The translations under genes and the position numbers were made by a program. Positions 24,566-34,235 of a DNA stretch of 40,535 nt are shown here, one piece after another. Source of the DNA: an uncultured Bacteroidales bacterium (GTDB lineage Bacteria; Bacteroidota; Bacteroidia; Bacteroidales; Paludibacteraceae); contig CACZOA010000029.1 of assembly GCA_902782665.1 (NCBI GenBank), forward strand, positions 1 through 40,535. The letters are read 5' to 3'. The first letter of the stretch is position 1. Each line of letters opens with the position of its first letter. The notes beneath the pieces were generated by a model, which saw only the letters and a program-made list of their open reading frames with translations, was not told the DNA's origin and did not search any database.

Positions 24566-25534
24566 TTGAACGGATCAAAAAGGGTGCTGATTTTGCTTAT
24601 ATCGCTATTTTTCAGCGATATAATTGCGTACTCGCAATTCAGCAACCTAGATATGTTGAGTGCAGTTTTGGATTGGGAACGAGCTAATCCATCGTTAGTG
24701 GCGAGCAATAAGAGAACGAACGTGTTGGGAGAGTTTCAATCCCAATGGGTGGGTTTTGATAATCATCCTCAGGATGTTTTTTTCAGTTTCAATTCTCATT
24801 TGCCATGTCAACGCGATCAAGCTGCCGGAGTGGTCTTCTCTGTTCAGTCAGAGAGTTTCTGGAAATTCCAGCGATTAGGTTTGGAATATGCTCATCGAAT
24901 TGAAACAAAGACAGGCAACCTGTCATTCGGTTTGGATGTAGGATTCGCGGATTTTAGTTTTGATTACGATAAAGCTTCTTCAGGACTTGGAGGAGAAGAC
25001 GATTACCACAAACTGCAGGATCCGTTACTAAGTAAAGAAGGTGCAAGCGAAGAACAGAACGATATTGTCTTTGATTTGAATTTTGGAGTCGGGGCAAAAA
25101 TAAATAAGTTCGATGTTGGCGTTTCCGTTTTTCATTTGAATGCTGGCAAAGCTGAAATTGTAGAAGGAAAGCAATTCGCATTGGAACCGACAATGCTGGT
25201 GTATGGAGAGTACAAGTTGAAGACAAGAAGCAAAATGTTCTTATATCGGCCATCGCTGATGGTAAGAAGTGATTTTTCTTCGTTGCAGGTAGGAATGAAT
25301 AATATCTGTACGTACAAAGAGAAGTTCACATTTGCTTTGAACTCATGGTTTTGGAGTTCGATGGCATTTGCATTTAGCTTTGAAGTTATTTCTGGTCTGC
25401 AGATTGGTTACGGATATGTGTTGCCATTAAATAAGATGATAAGGTCAGGTGGTTCACATGACGTAGTTGTAAGATACTCGTTTGATTTGAATTTTTCAAA
25501 GAAAGACAGGTACAAGAGTGAAAGAATTTTGTAA
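24566..25534 (+). CDS. porP: PorP/SprF family T9SS outer-membrane protein
   Basis: This is a 322-residue beta-barrel protein of the PorP/SprF family. PorP-like proteins associate with the PorKN ring and with the surface side of T9SS or of gliding motility. Visible features are a signal peptide (about 1-23, RVLILLISLFFSDIIAYSQ), the family opening DMLSAVLDWERANPSLVAS, and a barrel ending in VVRYSFDLNFSKKDRY. Start choice: no ATG precedes the signal peptide except one at 24428, which would overlap the DUF2795 gene and add about 46 residues of low-quality sequence. TTG at 24566 gives a clean signal peptide; GTG nine codons into this region is another option. Its codon use is ordinary, unlike the strongly biased gldK-gldN that follow. 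Confidence 0.82.
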   Translation: MNGSKRVLILLISLFFSDIIAYSQFSNLDMLSAVLDWERANPSLVASNKRTNVLGEFQSQWVGFDNHPQDVFFSFNSHLPCQRDQAAGVVFSVQSESFWKFQRLGLEYAHRIETKTGNLSFGLDVGFADFSFDYDKASSGLGGEDDYHKLQDPLLSKEGASEEQNDIVFDLNFGVGAKINKFDVGVSVFHLNAGKAEIVEGKQFALEPTMLVYGEYKLKTRSKMFLYRPSLMVRSDFSSLQVGMNNICTYKEKFTFALNSWFWSSMAFAFSFEVISGLQIGYGYVLPLNKMIRSGGSHDVVVRYSFDLNFSKKDRYKSERIL

Positions 25535-25539
25535 AACAA

Positions 25540-25547
25540 TAAATTTG
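25540..25547 (+). promoter_or_regulatory. Possible -7 box before gldK
   Basis: TAAATTTG matches the Bacteroidota -7 consensus 25 bases before gldK, but no TTTG is at the -33 position. A separate start here would fit the jump in codon bias between porP and gldK. Confidence 0.35.
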
Positions 25548-25572
25548 AAATAAAATTAGTAATTCAAATATC

Positions 25573-26982
25573 ATGAAAAAGCTGTTAATTTTCTCAGTGA
25601 TTGCATTGCTACTCGGTAGCTGCTCCGGAGACGGAGGAGGCGAGTTGGTCGGTGTTTATTCAAAATCATGGAAAGAGCCGTCTCCTTATGGTATGCTTTA
25701 CATTAAGCGCGGATCCTTTACCATTGGTCAGAACGACCAGGACGCAAACTGGGCTATGACATCACAGTCAAAGACGGTTTCTGTTGACGCATTTTGGATG
25801 GATGAGACAGAGATTACAAATGGAGAGTACCGTCAATTCGTACACTGGGTACGCGACTCTATCGCACGTGAGAAGTTGTCTTTAGTTGATGAAGAGTTTA
25901 AGATCACACAAGACAAGAAAGGTAATGAGCTAAAGAAGCCTATTCTAAACTGGAAGAAGGAAATTCCTTGGGAAAAGCCTAACGAAGATCAGCAGATCGC
26001 TATTGATAGTATGTTCTATATGGGTGAGGATGACATCGATATCTTCCCTCAGTTGAACGCTATGATTTTGTCGTACCAGTATTCTTGGGTAGACTATATT
26101 CAGGCTGCTAAGAAGGAGAACAAGTTCGACGTAATGCGTGGATCATACAACAGAAGCATCGAGGGTCTTGGTGTAACTAAGGATAGTGCAGATGTGATGA
26201 TTCGTAAGGATACTTCTTATTACAATGAGCAGGGTCACATTATCAACAAGACAATCTATAAGGAGTTGAAGAAGCGTTCAGACTTCATCTCTAAGAAGCG
26301 TATCAACATTTATCCTGATACACTTTGTTGGATTCGTGACTTTACTTACGCTTACAACGAGCCATACATGAAGTTGTATTTCGCTCACCCAGGATATGGT
26401 GAATACCCAGTAGTTGGTGTTTCATGGGAGCAGGCTCAGGCATTCTGCCATTGGCGTACAAACCTATTCAATGGATACCAGATTAAGAATGGTGGCGTAC
26501 GTGTTCAGGATTTCCGTCTACCAACAGAGGCTGAGTGGGAGTACGCAGCACGTGGAGGCAAGGATTTGTCTATGTACCCATGGGGAGGTTACTACGTACG
26601 TACAGCTAAGGGATGCTTCTTGGCAAACTTCAAGCCACAGCGTGGTAATTACACAGACGACGGTTATCTAATCACATCTCGTGTAGCTTCATATCCACCA
26701 AACGATTTCGGTTTGTATGATATGGCAGGTAACGTTGCAGAGTGGACATCAACTGCATTCCACGAGTCTAACTATTCATTCGTACACGATATGAACCCTA
26801 ACTACGAGTACAACGCTAAGTCAAGCGATCCAGAGGTATTGCGTAGAAAGGTCATCAAGGGTGGTGGCTGGAAGGATGTCAGCATCTTCTTGCAGTGTGG
26901 TATGCGTACATACGAGTACCAGACAGAGAACAGATCATTCCTAGGCTTCCGTTGTGTAAGAAGCTACATCGGAATGGATTAA
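25573..26982 (+). CDS. gldK: T9SS outer-membrane ring lipoprotein GldK/PorK
   Basis: This 469-residue lipoprotein has a signal ending in LLLGSC with lipidated Cys17. A formylglycine-generating-enzyme-like (FGE-sulfatase) fold follows: GMLYIKRGSFTIGQND, DETEITNGEYRQFV, FRLPTEAEWEYAARGG, DMAGNVAEWTSTAF and FLGFRCVRS. In T9SS this fold is structural: GldK/PorK and GldN/PorN form the large ring under the outer membrane. It is the first of four tightly ordered genes gldK-L-M-N. Codons are heavily biased to CGT, GGT, AAG and ATC, pointing to strong expression. Confidence 0.95.
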   Translation: MKKLLIFSVIALLLGSCSGDGGGELVGVYSKSWKEPSPYGMLYIKRGSFTIGQNDQDANWAMTSQSKTVSVDAFWMDETEITNGEYRQFVHWVRDSIAREKLSLVDEEFKITQDKKGNELKKPILNWKKEIPWEKPNEDQQIAIDSMFYMGEDDIDIFPQLNAMILSYQYSWVDYIQAAKKENKFDVMRGSYNRSIEGLGVTKDSADVMIRKDTSYYNEQGHIINKTIYKELKKRSDFISKKRINIYPDTLCWIRDFTYAYNEPYMKLYFAHPGYGEYPVVGVSWEQAQAFCHWRTNLFNGYQIKNGGVRVQDFRLPTEAEWEYAARGGKDLSMYPWGGYYVRTAKGCFLANFKPQRGNYTDDGYLITSRVASYPPNDFGLYDMAGNVAEWTSTAFHESNYSFVHDMNPNYEYNAKSSDPEVLRRKVIKGGGWKDVSIFLQCGMRTYEYQTENRSFLGFRCVRSYIGMD

Positions 26983-27036
26983 TCTAATTCTAATCAAAAA
27001 CGTAATTATTAACAATCTTAAATTAATATTCGAAAA

Positions 27037-27870
27037 ATGGGTTTAATGGAATTTATGCAGTCACCTACTGGTAAAAGAATGACAGGTGTTGCTTACTCAC
27101 TAGGAGCTTCAATCGTAATCGTTGGAGCATTGTTCAAAATCATGCACTGGCCAGGTGCTGGAGTCATGCTTACAATCGGAATGGGTACTGAGGCTATCTT
27201 GTTTGCTATCGGTATCTTCGATAAGCCTCACAAGGATTACCACTGGGAGCTAGTATGGCCAGAACTTGATGACGAAGGTGCTGAGGGTTCAGCTCACGGA
27301 GTTGTTGCTGCAGGAGATTCAAAGGAACTTTCTATCCCTACAGTTGATACTAAGGCTCTAGTTGAGGAGCAGTTGAAAAACCTTTCTGAGGGTGTTTCTA
27401 AGTTGGGTAACACAGCTTCTCAGTTGGCTAACCTTTCAGAGGCAGCTAACGTATCTAGCTCATATATCTCTAACGTAAACGCAGCTTCTCAGGCTGCAGG
27501 TGCTTTCGCAGCATCTCAGGCTAACCTAAAGAACTCTTCTGATTCTTTGGTTAACTCATACAAGGATATCGAGGCTAGCATCAGCAGCGCATCTTCTGGT
27601 TCTAAGAACTTCGCTGATCAGATGAACGGAATCAACAAGAACATCTCAAGCATCAACAGCATGTTCGAGATCCAGGCTAAGACTGCTAACGAGCAGGGTG
27701 AGGCTATGTCTCTTGTAACAACTGCTCTTAAGACAGTTGCTGGTTCTATCAATTCTTCTGCAGCTTCAGCTGAGGCTTACAAGTCTGAGATCGAGAAGTT
27801 GGCACAGCAGATGAAGAGCCTTAACACTGTTTATGGCAACATGTTGAACGCCATGACTATCCGTGGTTAA
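27037..27870 (+). CDS. gldL: T9SS inner-membrane motor protein GldL/PorL
   Basis: This 277-residue protein has two close membrane helices (about 16-36 and 41-62). They carry charged residues known to matter in the proton-driven T9SS motor: Lys34 in ALFKIMHWPG and Glu52 in GTEAILF. The long cytoplasmic part (about 75-277) is rich in Ser, Ala and Asn and predicted coiled coil, typical of GldL. Five GldL and two GldM form the rotary motor that powers secretion. The loop between the helices is about four residues shorter than in the Flavobacterium protein as I recall it. The gene follows gldK by 54 bases. Confidence 0.95.
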   Translation: MGLMEFMQSPTGKRMTGVAYSLGASIVIVGALFKIMHWPGAGVMLTIGMGTEAILFAIGIFDKPHKDYHWELVWPELDDEGAEGSAHGVVAAGDSKELSIPTVDTKALVEEQLKNLSEGVSKLGNTASQLANLSEAANVSSSYISNVNAASQAAGAFAASQANLKNSSDSLVNSYKDIEASISSASSGSKNFADQMNGINKNISSINSMFEIQAKTANEQGEAMSLVTTALKTVAGSINSSAASAEAYKSEIEKLAQQMKSLNTVYGNMLNAMTIRG

Positions 27871-27914
27871 TTGTTAAATGTAATTAGTGTAAACTAATCT
27901 TTAGGTATTAATCT

Positions 27915-29498
27915 ATGAGTGGAGCTACGAACTGTCCGGAGACCCCGAGACAGAAGATGATCGCCATGATGTACCTCGTGCTAACTGCCATGCTTGCACT
28001 TAACGTGTCAGCGCAGATTTTGAACGGATACACCTCGATCTACGAATCAATGACGAAGAGCGTACAGATCGCTCAGGGTAACAATGCAAACTTGGAGTAC
28101 AAGTTTGGATCTCTAAAGGATCAGAATCCTGTTAAGGCTAAGCCAATGGAGCCATACGTAGACTCATTGGTAAAGGAGTCAAACGCACTATACCAGTATC
28201 TTGACACATTCAAGCACACTTTGGTTATGCTTGTAGATGGTGAGGAGGCTGATAAGAAGGATTGGACAATCAAGAACGCTGGTGACCTTAATATCGCTAG
28301 TGAGCTTTTGGAGGGAAAATCTTCACGTGCTAAGGACCCTGATGGTAATAACTGGGGTACTACAATGAAGGCAAAAATTGGTGCTTTCAGCGAGTTCGCT
28401 CAGAGAATGGTTAAAGTCGGCGACATCGCTGATACAACAAAGGCAAACTCTTTCAAGCAGACATTTGATACTCCTGATAAGAAGATCGAAGGTGCTGTAT
28501 ACTCTTGGGAGAAGCAGATGTTGGAGGACCAGCCAGCTATCGCAGTGTTGGCAACTGTAACAAAACTTCAGAACGACGTACGTAACACAGAGGCTGAGTG
28601 TTTGAACCACATCATCGGTCAGCTAGATGCTGGTGATTTCCGTGTGAACAAGATTCAGGCTCTTGCTATTGCTGATGAGCAGTACGTATTGAGAGGTAAC
28701 AAGTATCGTGCTAAGATCGTGTTGGCTGCAACTGACTCAACTAAGGATCCTGTTATCGAGATCAATGGTAAGCCATTGGAGAAGGATATCTATGAGTTTA
28801 CTGCAACAACTCTTGGTAAGCAGAAGTACAAAGGTAACATCAAGATGAAGAAGCCAAATGGTGAGGAGATTTCTTATCCATTTGAGACTGAGTACGTTGT
28901 TGGTGAGCCTACAGCTACTGTATCTGCAGATATGATGAACGTACTTTACGTAGGATTCAGCAACCCTATCTCAGTTTCAGTTCCAGGTGTTAATTCTGGT
29001 GATGTAAGCATCAGCGTTTCAAATGCAACTTCTACTAAGACAGCTAAGGGTTGGAACGTAATTCCTCAGAAGATTGGTGTTCCTTGTATCATCAACGTAA
29101 GTGCTAACATCGGAGGTAAGTCTACACACATGGCTAAACATGAGTTTAGAACTAAGAAACTTCCAGATCCAGCAGCAATGTTGAAGCATAAGACAGGTAA
29201 GTTCTACAGAGGTAAGATCGCTAAGACAGACCTAATCACAGCTGATGAGGTAGTAGCAGAGCTTCCTGATGCAGACTTGAACGTTAAGTATACTGTGCTT
29301 TCATTCTCAATCAAGTCTACTGACTCAATGGGTAATACAATTGTAGAGCCAGCTCAGGGTAATAAGTTGACTGAGAAGCAGAAGGCAGTGTTCAAGAAAC
29401 TTGTTAAGGGTAAGTCAATCTACTTGTCTGATGTAAGAGCTACAGGTCCAGATAAGGTTAAGCGTGAGCTTTCTCCAGTTGAAATTGCACTTAAGTAA
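27915..29498 (+). CDS. gldM: T9SS motor shaft protein GldM/PorM
   Basis: This 527-residue protein has one N-terminal membrane helix (about 18-38, MIAMMYLVLTAMLALNVSA) and a long periplasmic region: a helical first domain (about 40-220) and several Ig-like beta domains (about 225-510). The opening ETPRQKMIAMMYLVLTAMLA is diagnostic. As a dimer it plugs into the GldL pentamer and reaches across the periplasm to the GldK/N ring. Size and order are normal. Confidence 0.95.
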   Translation: MSGATNCPETPRQKMIAMMYLVLTAMLALNVSAQILNGYTSIYESMTKSVQIAQGNNANLEYKFGSLKDQNPVKAKPMEPYVDSLVKESNALYQYLDTFKHTLVMLVDGEEADKKDWTIKNAGDLNIASELLEGKSSRAKDPDGNNWGTTMKAKIGAFSEFAQRMVKVGDIADTTKANSFKQTFDTPDKKIEGAVYSWEKQMLEDQPAIAVLATVTKLQNDVRNTEAECLNHIIGQLDAGDFRVNKIQALAIADEQYVLRGNKYRAKIVLAATDSTKDPVIEINGKPLEKDIYEFTATTLGKQKYKGNIKMKKPNGEEISYPFETEYVVGEPTATVSADMMNVLYVGFSNPISVSVPGVNSGDVSISVSNATSTKTAKGWNVIPQKIGVPCIINVSANIGGKSTHMAKHEFRTKKLPDPAAMLKHKTGKFYRGKIAKTDLITADEVVAELPDADLNVKYTVLSFSIKSTDSMGNTIVEPAQGNKLTEKQKAVFKKLVKGKSIYLSDVRATGPDKVKRELSPVEIALK

Positions 29499-29525
29499 TC
29501 TAAAAAACTGAAAAAGGTTTAAGTC

Positions 29526-30407
29526 ATGAAAAAAAGTTTAAATTTGTTGTTAACTGCTTGTTTGCTAGCTTTTGCAAACCTCGCAAATGCTCAGGACCAG
29601 TCATTCTTCGATGAAGCTGGCAACATTTCTGAGGAATTGCAGACTAACTTGCCAACAAGTGGTCCCAAAGAAGGTCTTGAACCTATTGAGATGGTAAACC
29701 CACGCGCCGATGATATCTATTGGCAGAAGGTTGTATACAGAATTATTGACCTTCGTGAGAAGATGAACTTCCCTCTATACTACCCTGAGATTCCAGCAGA
29801 CAACAGAACAAGTTTCTTTGCTCTAATGTTTAGATTGGTTCAGGATGGTAAGATCAAGGTTTATGACTACGCTGAGGAGTACGAGCACTTCGACGACCAG
29901 CACACAGTTAAATTCCGTGATTTGATGGATAAGTTCGCTTTGCCATACGAAACAAAACTTGACTCTATCACTAATGATACAATTTATGTAATTGATGACT
30001 CAGACGTTCCTAACCGTGATATCATCAAGTACTTCTGCAAGGAGGTATGGTATTTCGATAGAATTTCGTCTACTTTCAATTGCCGTATCATTGGTTTCTG
30101 CCCAGTGATGCAGAGAGAGGGTGATACTGGTCTAGAGACATTGCCTCTATTCTGGATTCCTTTTGAGACACTTCGTCCTTTCTTGTCACAGACAGAGGTT
30201 CTTATCACTGATAAGAATAATGGAGCAAGACCTTCGTTTGACGACTTGTTCATGAAGAGAAGATTTTCTAGCTACATCTACAAAGAGTCTAATGTACAGA
30301 ACAGATCTTTGCTAGAGTACAATACAACACTTGAGGATGTTAAGAAGGAGCAAGACATGGTTAAAACTCGCTTGATCAACTTTGAAACAGACTTGTGGGA
30401 GTATTAA
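29526..30407 (+). CDS. gldN: T9SS ring protein GldN/PorN
   Basis: This 293-residue periplasmic protein has a signal peptide (about 1-22, ending ANLANAQ). The conserved body includes NPRADDIYWQKVVYRIIDLR and KMNFPLYYPE, and ends KTRLINFETDLWEY. It partners with GldK in the outer-membrane-associated ring that contacts GldM. Last gene of the operon, followed by a strong terminator. Confidence 0.95.
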   Translation: MKKSLNLLLTACLLAFANLANAQDQSFFDEAGNISEELQTNLPTSGPKEGLEPIEMVNPRADDIYWQKVVYRIIDLREKMNFPLYYPEIPADNRTSFFALMFRLVQDGKIKVYDYAEEYEHFDDQHTVKFRDLMDKFALPYETKLDSITNDTIYVIDDSDVPNRDIIKYFCKEVWYFDRISSTFNCRIIGFCPVMQREGDTGLETLPLFWIPFETLRPFLSQTEVLITDKNNGARPSFDDLFMKRRFSSYIYKESNVQNRSLLEYNTTLEDVKKEQDMVKTRLINFETDLWEY

Positions 30408-30431
30408 AAAAAGACTTTCTTAAAGAAAATT

Positions 30432-30461
30432 GGCATCGCAATAAAATGCGATGCCTTTTTT
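30432..30461 (+). terminator. Terminator of the T9SS operon
   Basis: A perfect nine-pair GC-rich stem (GGCATCGCA at 30432-30440, TGCGATGCC at 30447-30455) with loop ATAAAA is followed by six T. Confidence 0.93.
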
Positions 30462-30520
30462 ATTTGCCTTTATCTTCTACCTTTTTGCAAATACAATATC
30501 CATTTCTCTTCATTTTTTAC

Positions 30521-30528
30521 TAATTTTG
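30521..30528 (+). promoter_or_regulatory. -7 box of leuS
   Basis: TAATTTTG matches the -7 consensus 51 bases before leuS. No clear TTTG is 19-20 bases upstream. Confidence 0.5.
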
Positions 30529-30579
30529 CACACGTCTATTTTGTGGACACTTCAAGAAGAGACAGAAATTTGAAATACA

Positions 30580-33336
30580 ATGGATTATAAATTTTCAGAA
30601 ATTGAAAAAAAGTGGCAGAAATATTGGGTAGAAAATGCCACATATAAAGTTAAGGAAGATTCTTCGAAAAAGAAGTTCTATGTCCTTGACATGTTCCCTT
30701 ATCCATCAGGTGCTGGTTTGCACGTCGGCCATCCTCTTGGTTATATAGCATCGGATATTTTCGCTAGATACAAACGTCAGCAGGGATTCAATGTCCTTCA
30801 CCCTATGGGTTACGACTCTTATGGTCTTCCTGCAGAGCAGTATGCCATCCAGACTGGTCAGCATCCTGCTGTGACTACAGCAAAAAATATAGCTCGCTAT
30901 CGTGAGCAGCTTGATAAAATCGGTTTCTGCTTCGACTGGAGCCGTGAAGTTCGCACTTGTGAACCTAACTACTACAAGTGGACACAGTGGGCATTCATCA
31001 AAATGTTCAACTCTTACTATGATAATGATGCGTACAAGGCTCTTCCAATAGAGGAACTTATCGCTAAGTTTGAGAAAAATGGAAATGCCAGCGTAAACGC
31101 TGCTAACAACTGCACTGTGAAGTTCTCTGCTTCTGACTGGAAATCTTATTCAGAAAAAGAGAAGGAGCAGATCCTTTTGACATACCGTATCGCTTATTTG
31201 GCAGATACAAAGGTTAACTTCTGTCCAGCTCTTGGTTGTGTGCTTGCCAATGATGAGATCAGCGAGGGAGTCAGCGTCCGTGGTGGTTATCCTGTGGAGC
31301 AGAGAGTGATGCGTCAGTGGAGCTTGAGAGTTTCGGCATACGCACAGCGTCTACTTGATGGTCTTGATAAGATTGATTGGTCAGATGCGTTGAAGGAGAC
31401 TCAGAAGAACTGGATCGGTCGTAGCGAAGGTGCTGAGATGGATTTCTGTGTTAAGGGTCAGGATCTAAAACTTAGAATCTTCACAACACGTTGCGATACA
31501 ATTCATGGAGTTACTTTCATGGTGCTTGCTCCAGAAAGTGAATACGTCGCTAAGGTGACTACCGCAGATCAGAAAGCAGCTGTGGATGATTATCTTGCTC
31601 AGGTAAAACGTAGAACAGAGCGTGAACGTATTTCTGACCGTCGTGTCAGTGGTGTCTTCTCTGGATCATACGCTATTAATCCAATTACAGAAAAGGAAAT
31701 TCCTATCTATATCAGTGATTATGTGCTTGCTGGCTACGGTACAGGTGCCATCATGGCTGTGCCTGCTCACGATTCTCGTGACTATGCATTCGCAAAGCAT
31801 TTCAATCTTCCTATCATTCCTCTAATCGAGGGTGCAGATGTCTCTGAGGAGAGTTTCGATGCGAAGGAAGGTATCATGATGAATTCAGGCTTCTTGAACG
31901 GTCTTACTGTAAAAGAGGCATTGAAGACTGCAAAGAAGTATATTAAGGAGAAAGGTATCGGAGAAGTTAAGGTGAACTACCGTCTACGCGATGCTATCTT
32001 CTCTCGCCAAAGATATTGGGGTGAGCCATTCCCTGTTTATTACAAGGATGGTATGCCACACATGCTTGATGAAAGCAAACTTCCTCTAGAGTTGCCTGAG
32101 GTATCAGATTTCAAGCCGACAGAGAGCGGTGAGCCACCTCTTGGTCATGCAGAAAATTGGTGCACTGCCGATGGTGATCCATACGAGTTGAATACTATGC
32201 CTGGATTCGCAGGTTCGTCAGCCTACTATCTAAGATATATGGATCCAACTAACGACAAGGCTCTTGTAAGCAAGGAGGCTAACCAGTATTGGAAGAGCGT
32301 CGACTTGTACGTTGGAGGAACAGAGCATGCTACTGGACACTTGATCTATAGCCGTTTCTGGAACAAGTTCTTGTTCGACTTGGGTTATGTTTGTGAGGAT
32401 GAACCATTCCGCAAATTGATCAACCAGGGTATGATTCAGGGACGATCTAATTTCGTATACCGTATCAAAGATACTAATACATTCGTGTCTCTTGGATTGA
32501 AGAAGGATTATGATGTTACTCCTATCCATGTCGACGTGAATATTGTAAACAACGATATACTTGATCTTGAAGCATTCAAGGCTTGGCGACCTGAGTTTGA
32601 GACTGCTGAGTTTATCCTTGAGGATGGCAAGTATGTATGTGGTTGGGCTGTTGAGAAGATGTCAAAGTCTATGTTCAACGTCGTTAATCCAGATGATATC
32701 GTAGACAAGTATGGTGCGGATACATTGCGTCTATACGAGATGTTCCTTGGCCCAGTTGAACAGTCTAAGCCATGGGATACAAAGGGTATCGACGGAGTGA
32801 ACAGATTCTTGAAGAAATTCTGGGGTATGTTCTTCACTGGCGACAATTTTGATGTTGTGAAAGCTGAACCAACAGCAGAGGAGCAGAAGTCAATCCATAA
32901 ACTTGTTAAAAAGGTTACTGGAGATATTGAGACTTTCTCATACAACACTTCTATCGCTGCATTCATGATCTGTGCAAACGAACTTACTTCATTGAAGAGC
33001 AAGAATGCAGAAGTTTTGACTAAGTTTGTCACAGTGCTTGCTCCATTCGCACCACATATTTGTGAGGAACTTTACCACTTGCTTGGCAACACAGGTTCTG
33101 TTTGCGACGCACAGTGGCCATCTTACGATGAGAAGTTCTTGGTGGAGAGCAGTGTTAAATATCCTATCTCTTTCAATGGTAAGGTGAGATTCACACTTGA
33201 ACTTCCTGCTGATATGGATAAGGCTGAGGTTGAGAAGACTGCGCTTGCTAACGAACAGACAATCAAACTTCTTGATGGCAAACCAACAAAGAAGGTTATT
33301 GTCGTTCCTGGTAAGATTGTGAATATTGTATTCTAA
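30580..33336 (+). CDS. leuS: Leucyl-tRNA synthetase
   Basis: This 918-residue class I synthetase charges tRNA-Leu. The HIGH motif appears as HVGHP (48-52) and the KMSKS loop is intact at 693-697 (EKMSKSMFN). A zinc-type segment FCPALGC and the CP1 editing domain (with [11 protein letters not shown] and [16 protein letters not shown]) lie between. An insert before KMSKS (about 625-690) is commonly seen in this enzyme from Bacteroidota. The C-terminal anticodon-binding and tail domains are complete. It is monocistronic. Confidence 0.98.
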   Translation: MDYKFSEIEKKWQKYWVENATYKVKEDSSKKKFYVLDMFPYPSGAGLHVGHPLGYIASDIFARYKRQQGFNVLHPMGYDSYGLPAEQYAIQTGQHPAVTTAKNIARYREQLDKIGFCFDWSREVRTCEPNYYKWTQWAFIKMFNSYYDNDAYKALPIEELIAKFEKNGNASVNAANNCTVKFSASDWKSYSEKEKEQILLTYRIAYLADTKVNFCPALGCVLANDEISEGVSVRGGYPVEQRVMRQWSLRVSAYAQRLLDGLDKIDWSDALKETQKNWIGRSEGAEMDFCVKGQDLKLRIFTTRCDTIHGVTFMVLAPESEYVAKVTTADQKAAVDDYLAQVKRRTERERISDRRVSGVFSGSYAINPITEKEIPIYISDYVLAGYGTGAIMAVPAHDSRDYAFAKHFNLPIIPLIEGADVSEESFDAKEGIMMNSGFLNGLTVKEALKTAKKYIKEKGIGEVKVNYRLRDAIFSRQRYWGEPFPVYYKDGMPHMLDESKLPLELPEVSDFKPTESGEPPLGHAENWCTADGDPYELNTMPGFAGSSAYYLRYMDPTNDKALVSKEANQYWKSVDLYVGGTEHATGHLIYSRFWNKFLFDLGYVCEDEPFRKLINQGMIQGRSNFVYRIKDTNTFVSLGLKKDYDVTPIHVDVNIVNNDILDLEAFKAWRPEFETAEFILEDGKYVCGWAVEKMSKSMFNVVNPDDIVDKYGADTLRLYEMFLGPVEQSKPWDTKGIDGVNRFLKKFWGMFFTGDNFDVVKAEPTAEEQKSIHKLVKKVTGDIETFSYNTSIAAFMICANELTSLKSKNAEVLTKFVTVLAPFAPHICEELYHLLGNTGSVCDAQWPSYDEKFLVESSVKYPISFNGKVRFTLELPADMDKAEVEKTALANEQTIKLLDGKPTKKVIVVPGKIVNIVF

Positions 33337-33353
33337 TAAATAATTTGTAATAT

Positions 33354-33389
33354 GGAGACAGGAGCGGATGCTTTCTGTCTCCTTTTTTT
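33354..33389 (+). terminator. leuS terminator running into the next start codon
   Basis: The stem GGAGACAG (33354-33361) and CTGTCTCC (33375-33382) is followed by seven T (33383-33389). The ATG of the next gene starts at 33393, three bases later. Confidence 0.85.
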
Positions 33390-33392
33390 GTT

Positions 33393-34019
33393 ATGAAAAG
33401 ACTTATCATCCTTTTGATTTCCTTTTTTATCTGCACTTCTGTGATGGCGGCTCAATCGGACGTCAAAGCCATGACTATTGAGCAGATGGAAGCCGCAGAG
33501 TCGCAAGCATACCTTCAACAAATCCTTTCTATAGATAGTTTGGAAGACGCTGAAGATTGCAGAAAACATAGAAATGATGCATTGATGTGCGCCAACTTTA
33601 TCATCAACACTCCTTGTGAATTGAATGAAAAAAGTGATCTTATGTGGATTTATTGTGCAAGATATGTGTTGCTTTGGGACGAGAAATCAGACGAGATTCT
33701 CATCTCTTTCCCGAAAAGCTCAAAAGAGTGGATGATATGTCCGGAAATTATGTCTGTATTCTTAGCTGCTTGCACAAAGACGGCAATCGAAGATAAAATC
33801 ATTCACGTCTATTCGAAAGAATTGCATGTGAAAGCGGTGACGACGTGTGTCTTATATTATATCAAGCATAAAAAGACCATGGACATGCTTTGCAAACCTA
33901 ATATGAAAAAACTTGTGAAAAAACACAGAAGAGGAAAACTGGAGAAATATTTGAGTGATCAATACGATAAGGAGTATAAAGGAAAATCTCAAACGGAGAA
34001 TTTTTTCATTCCTGAATGA
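33393..34019 (+). CDS. Secreted protein of unknown function
   Basis: I do not recognise this 208-residue protein. It has a clear signal peptide (MKRLIILLISFFICTSVMAAQ, about 1-21) and no lipobox. The mature part is mostly helical, with several cysteines (in EDCRKH, MCANF, TPCEL, YCARY, MICPE, ACTK, TTCV and LCKPNM) and ends in a basic stretch KKHRRGKLEKY. The cysteine spacing could allow disulfides. The only start that keeps the signal peptide is this ATG, which lies three bases after the U-tract of the leuS terminator, so transcription must read through or start very close. Codon use is unbiased, suggesting low expression. Confidence 0.75.
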   Translation: MKRLIILLISFFICTSVMAAQSDVKAMTIEQMEAAESQAYLQQILSIDSLEDAEDCRKHRNDALMCANFIINTPCELNEKSDLMWIYCARYVLLWDEKSDEILISFPKSSKEWMICPEIMSVFLAACTKTAIEDKIIHVYSKELHVKAVTTCVLYYIKHKKTMDMLCKPNMKKLVKKHRRGKLEKYLSDQYDKEYKGKSQTENFFIPE

Positions 34020-34101
34020 TTCCTGAGAAGACGGGAATGCCACCCGCATGAGCAATGTGACCACCAATTACACCGTTAGGTGTTTGATATTGATAAATCA
34101 T
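34006..34101 (-). CDS. Possible 31-residue small protein
   Basis: On the minus strand an ATG at 34101 opens 31 codons (MIYQYQTPNGVIGGHIAHAG, then GIPVFSGIIQE) and ends at a TGA at 34006, overlapping the end of the 208-residue gene tail to tail by 14 bases. The region is richer in G and C than the surrounding spacer and uses codons such as GGT, AAC, CAC and GTC favoured in this genome. No promoter is clear and no family is recognised. It may also be chance, or part of a weak hairpin (CGGG/CCCG at 34032-34046). Confidence 0.25.
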   Translation of the reverse strand: MIYQYQTPNGVIGGHIAHAGGIPVFSGIIQE

Positions 34102-34148
34102 GATAGATTTTATTCTATAACCAACTCAAAAAGGGCTGTGTTTTAGAA

Positions 34149-34166
34149 GAATATTCTAAAATATTC
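34149..34166. repeat. Inverted repeat in the metY upstream region
   Basis: GAATATT (34149-34155) and AATATTC (34160-34166) with a four-base spacer overlap a perfect ten-base palindrome AGAATATTCT (34148-34157). It could be an operator for metY, about 60 bases upstream of the -7 box. No SAM riboswitch core is visible in this leader. Confidence 0.35.
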
Positions 34167-34227
34167 ACTGATTGTTTTGTTTTCTTCTTTTAAAACTCGT
34201 TTTGTTTCCCTTTTTATCTTATACCGC

Positions 34228-34235
34228 TAATTTTG
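34228..34235 (+). promoter_or_regulatory. -7 box of metY
   Basis: TAATTTTG matches the -7 consensus, 32 bases before the start; the -33 position shows TTTC instead of TTTG. Confidence 0.5.
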
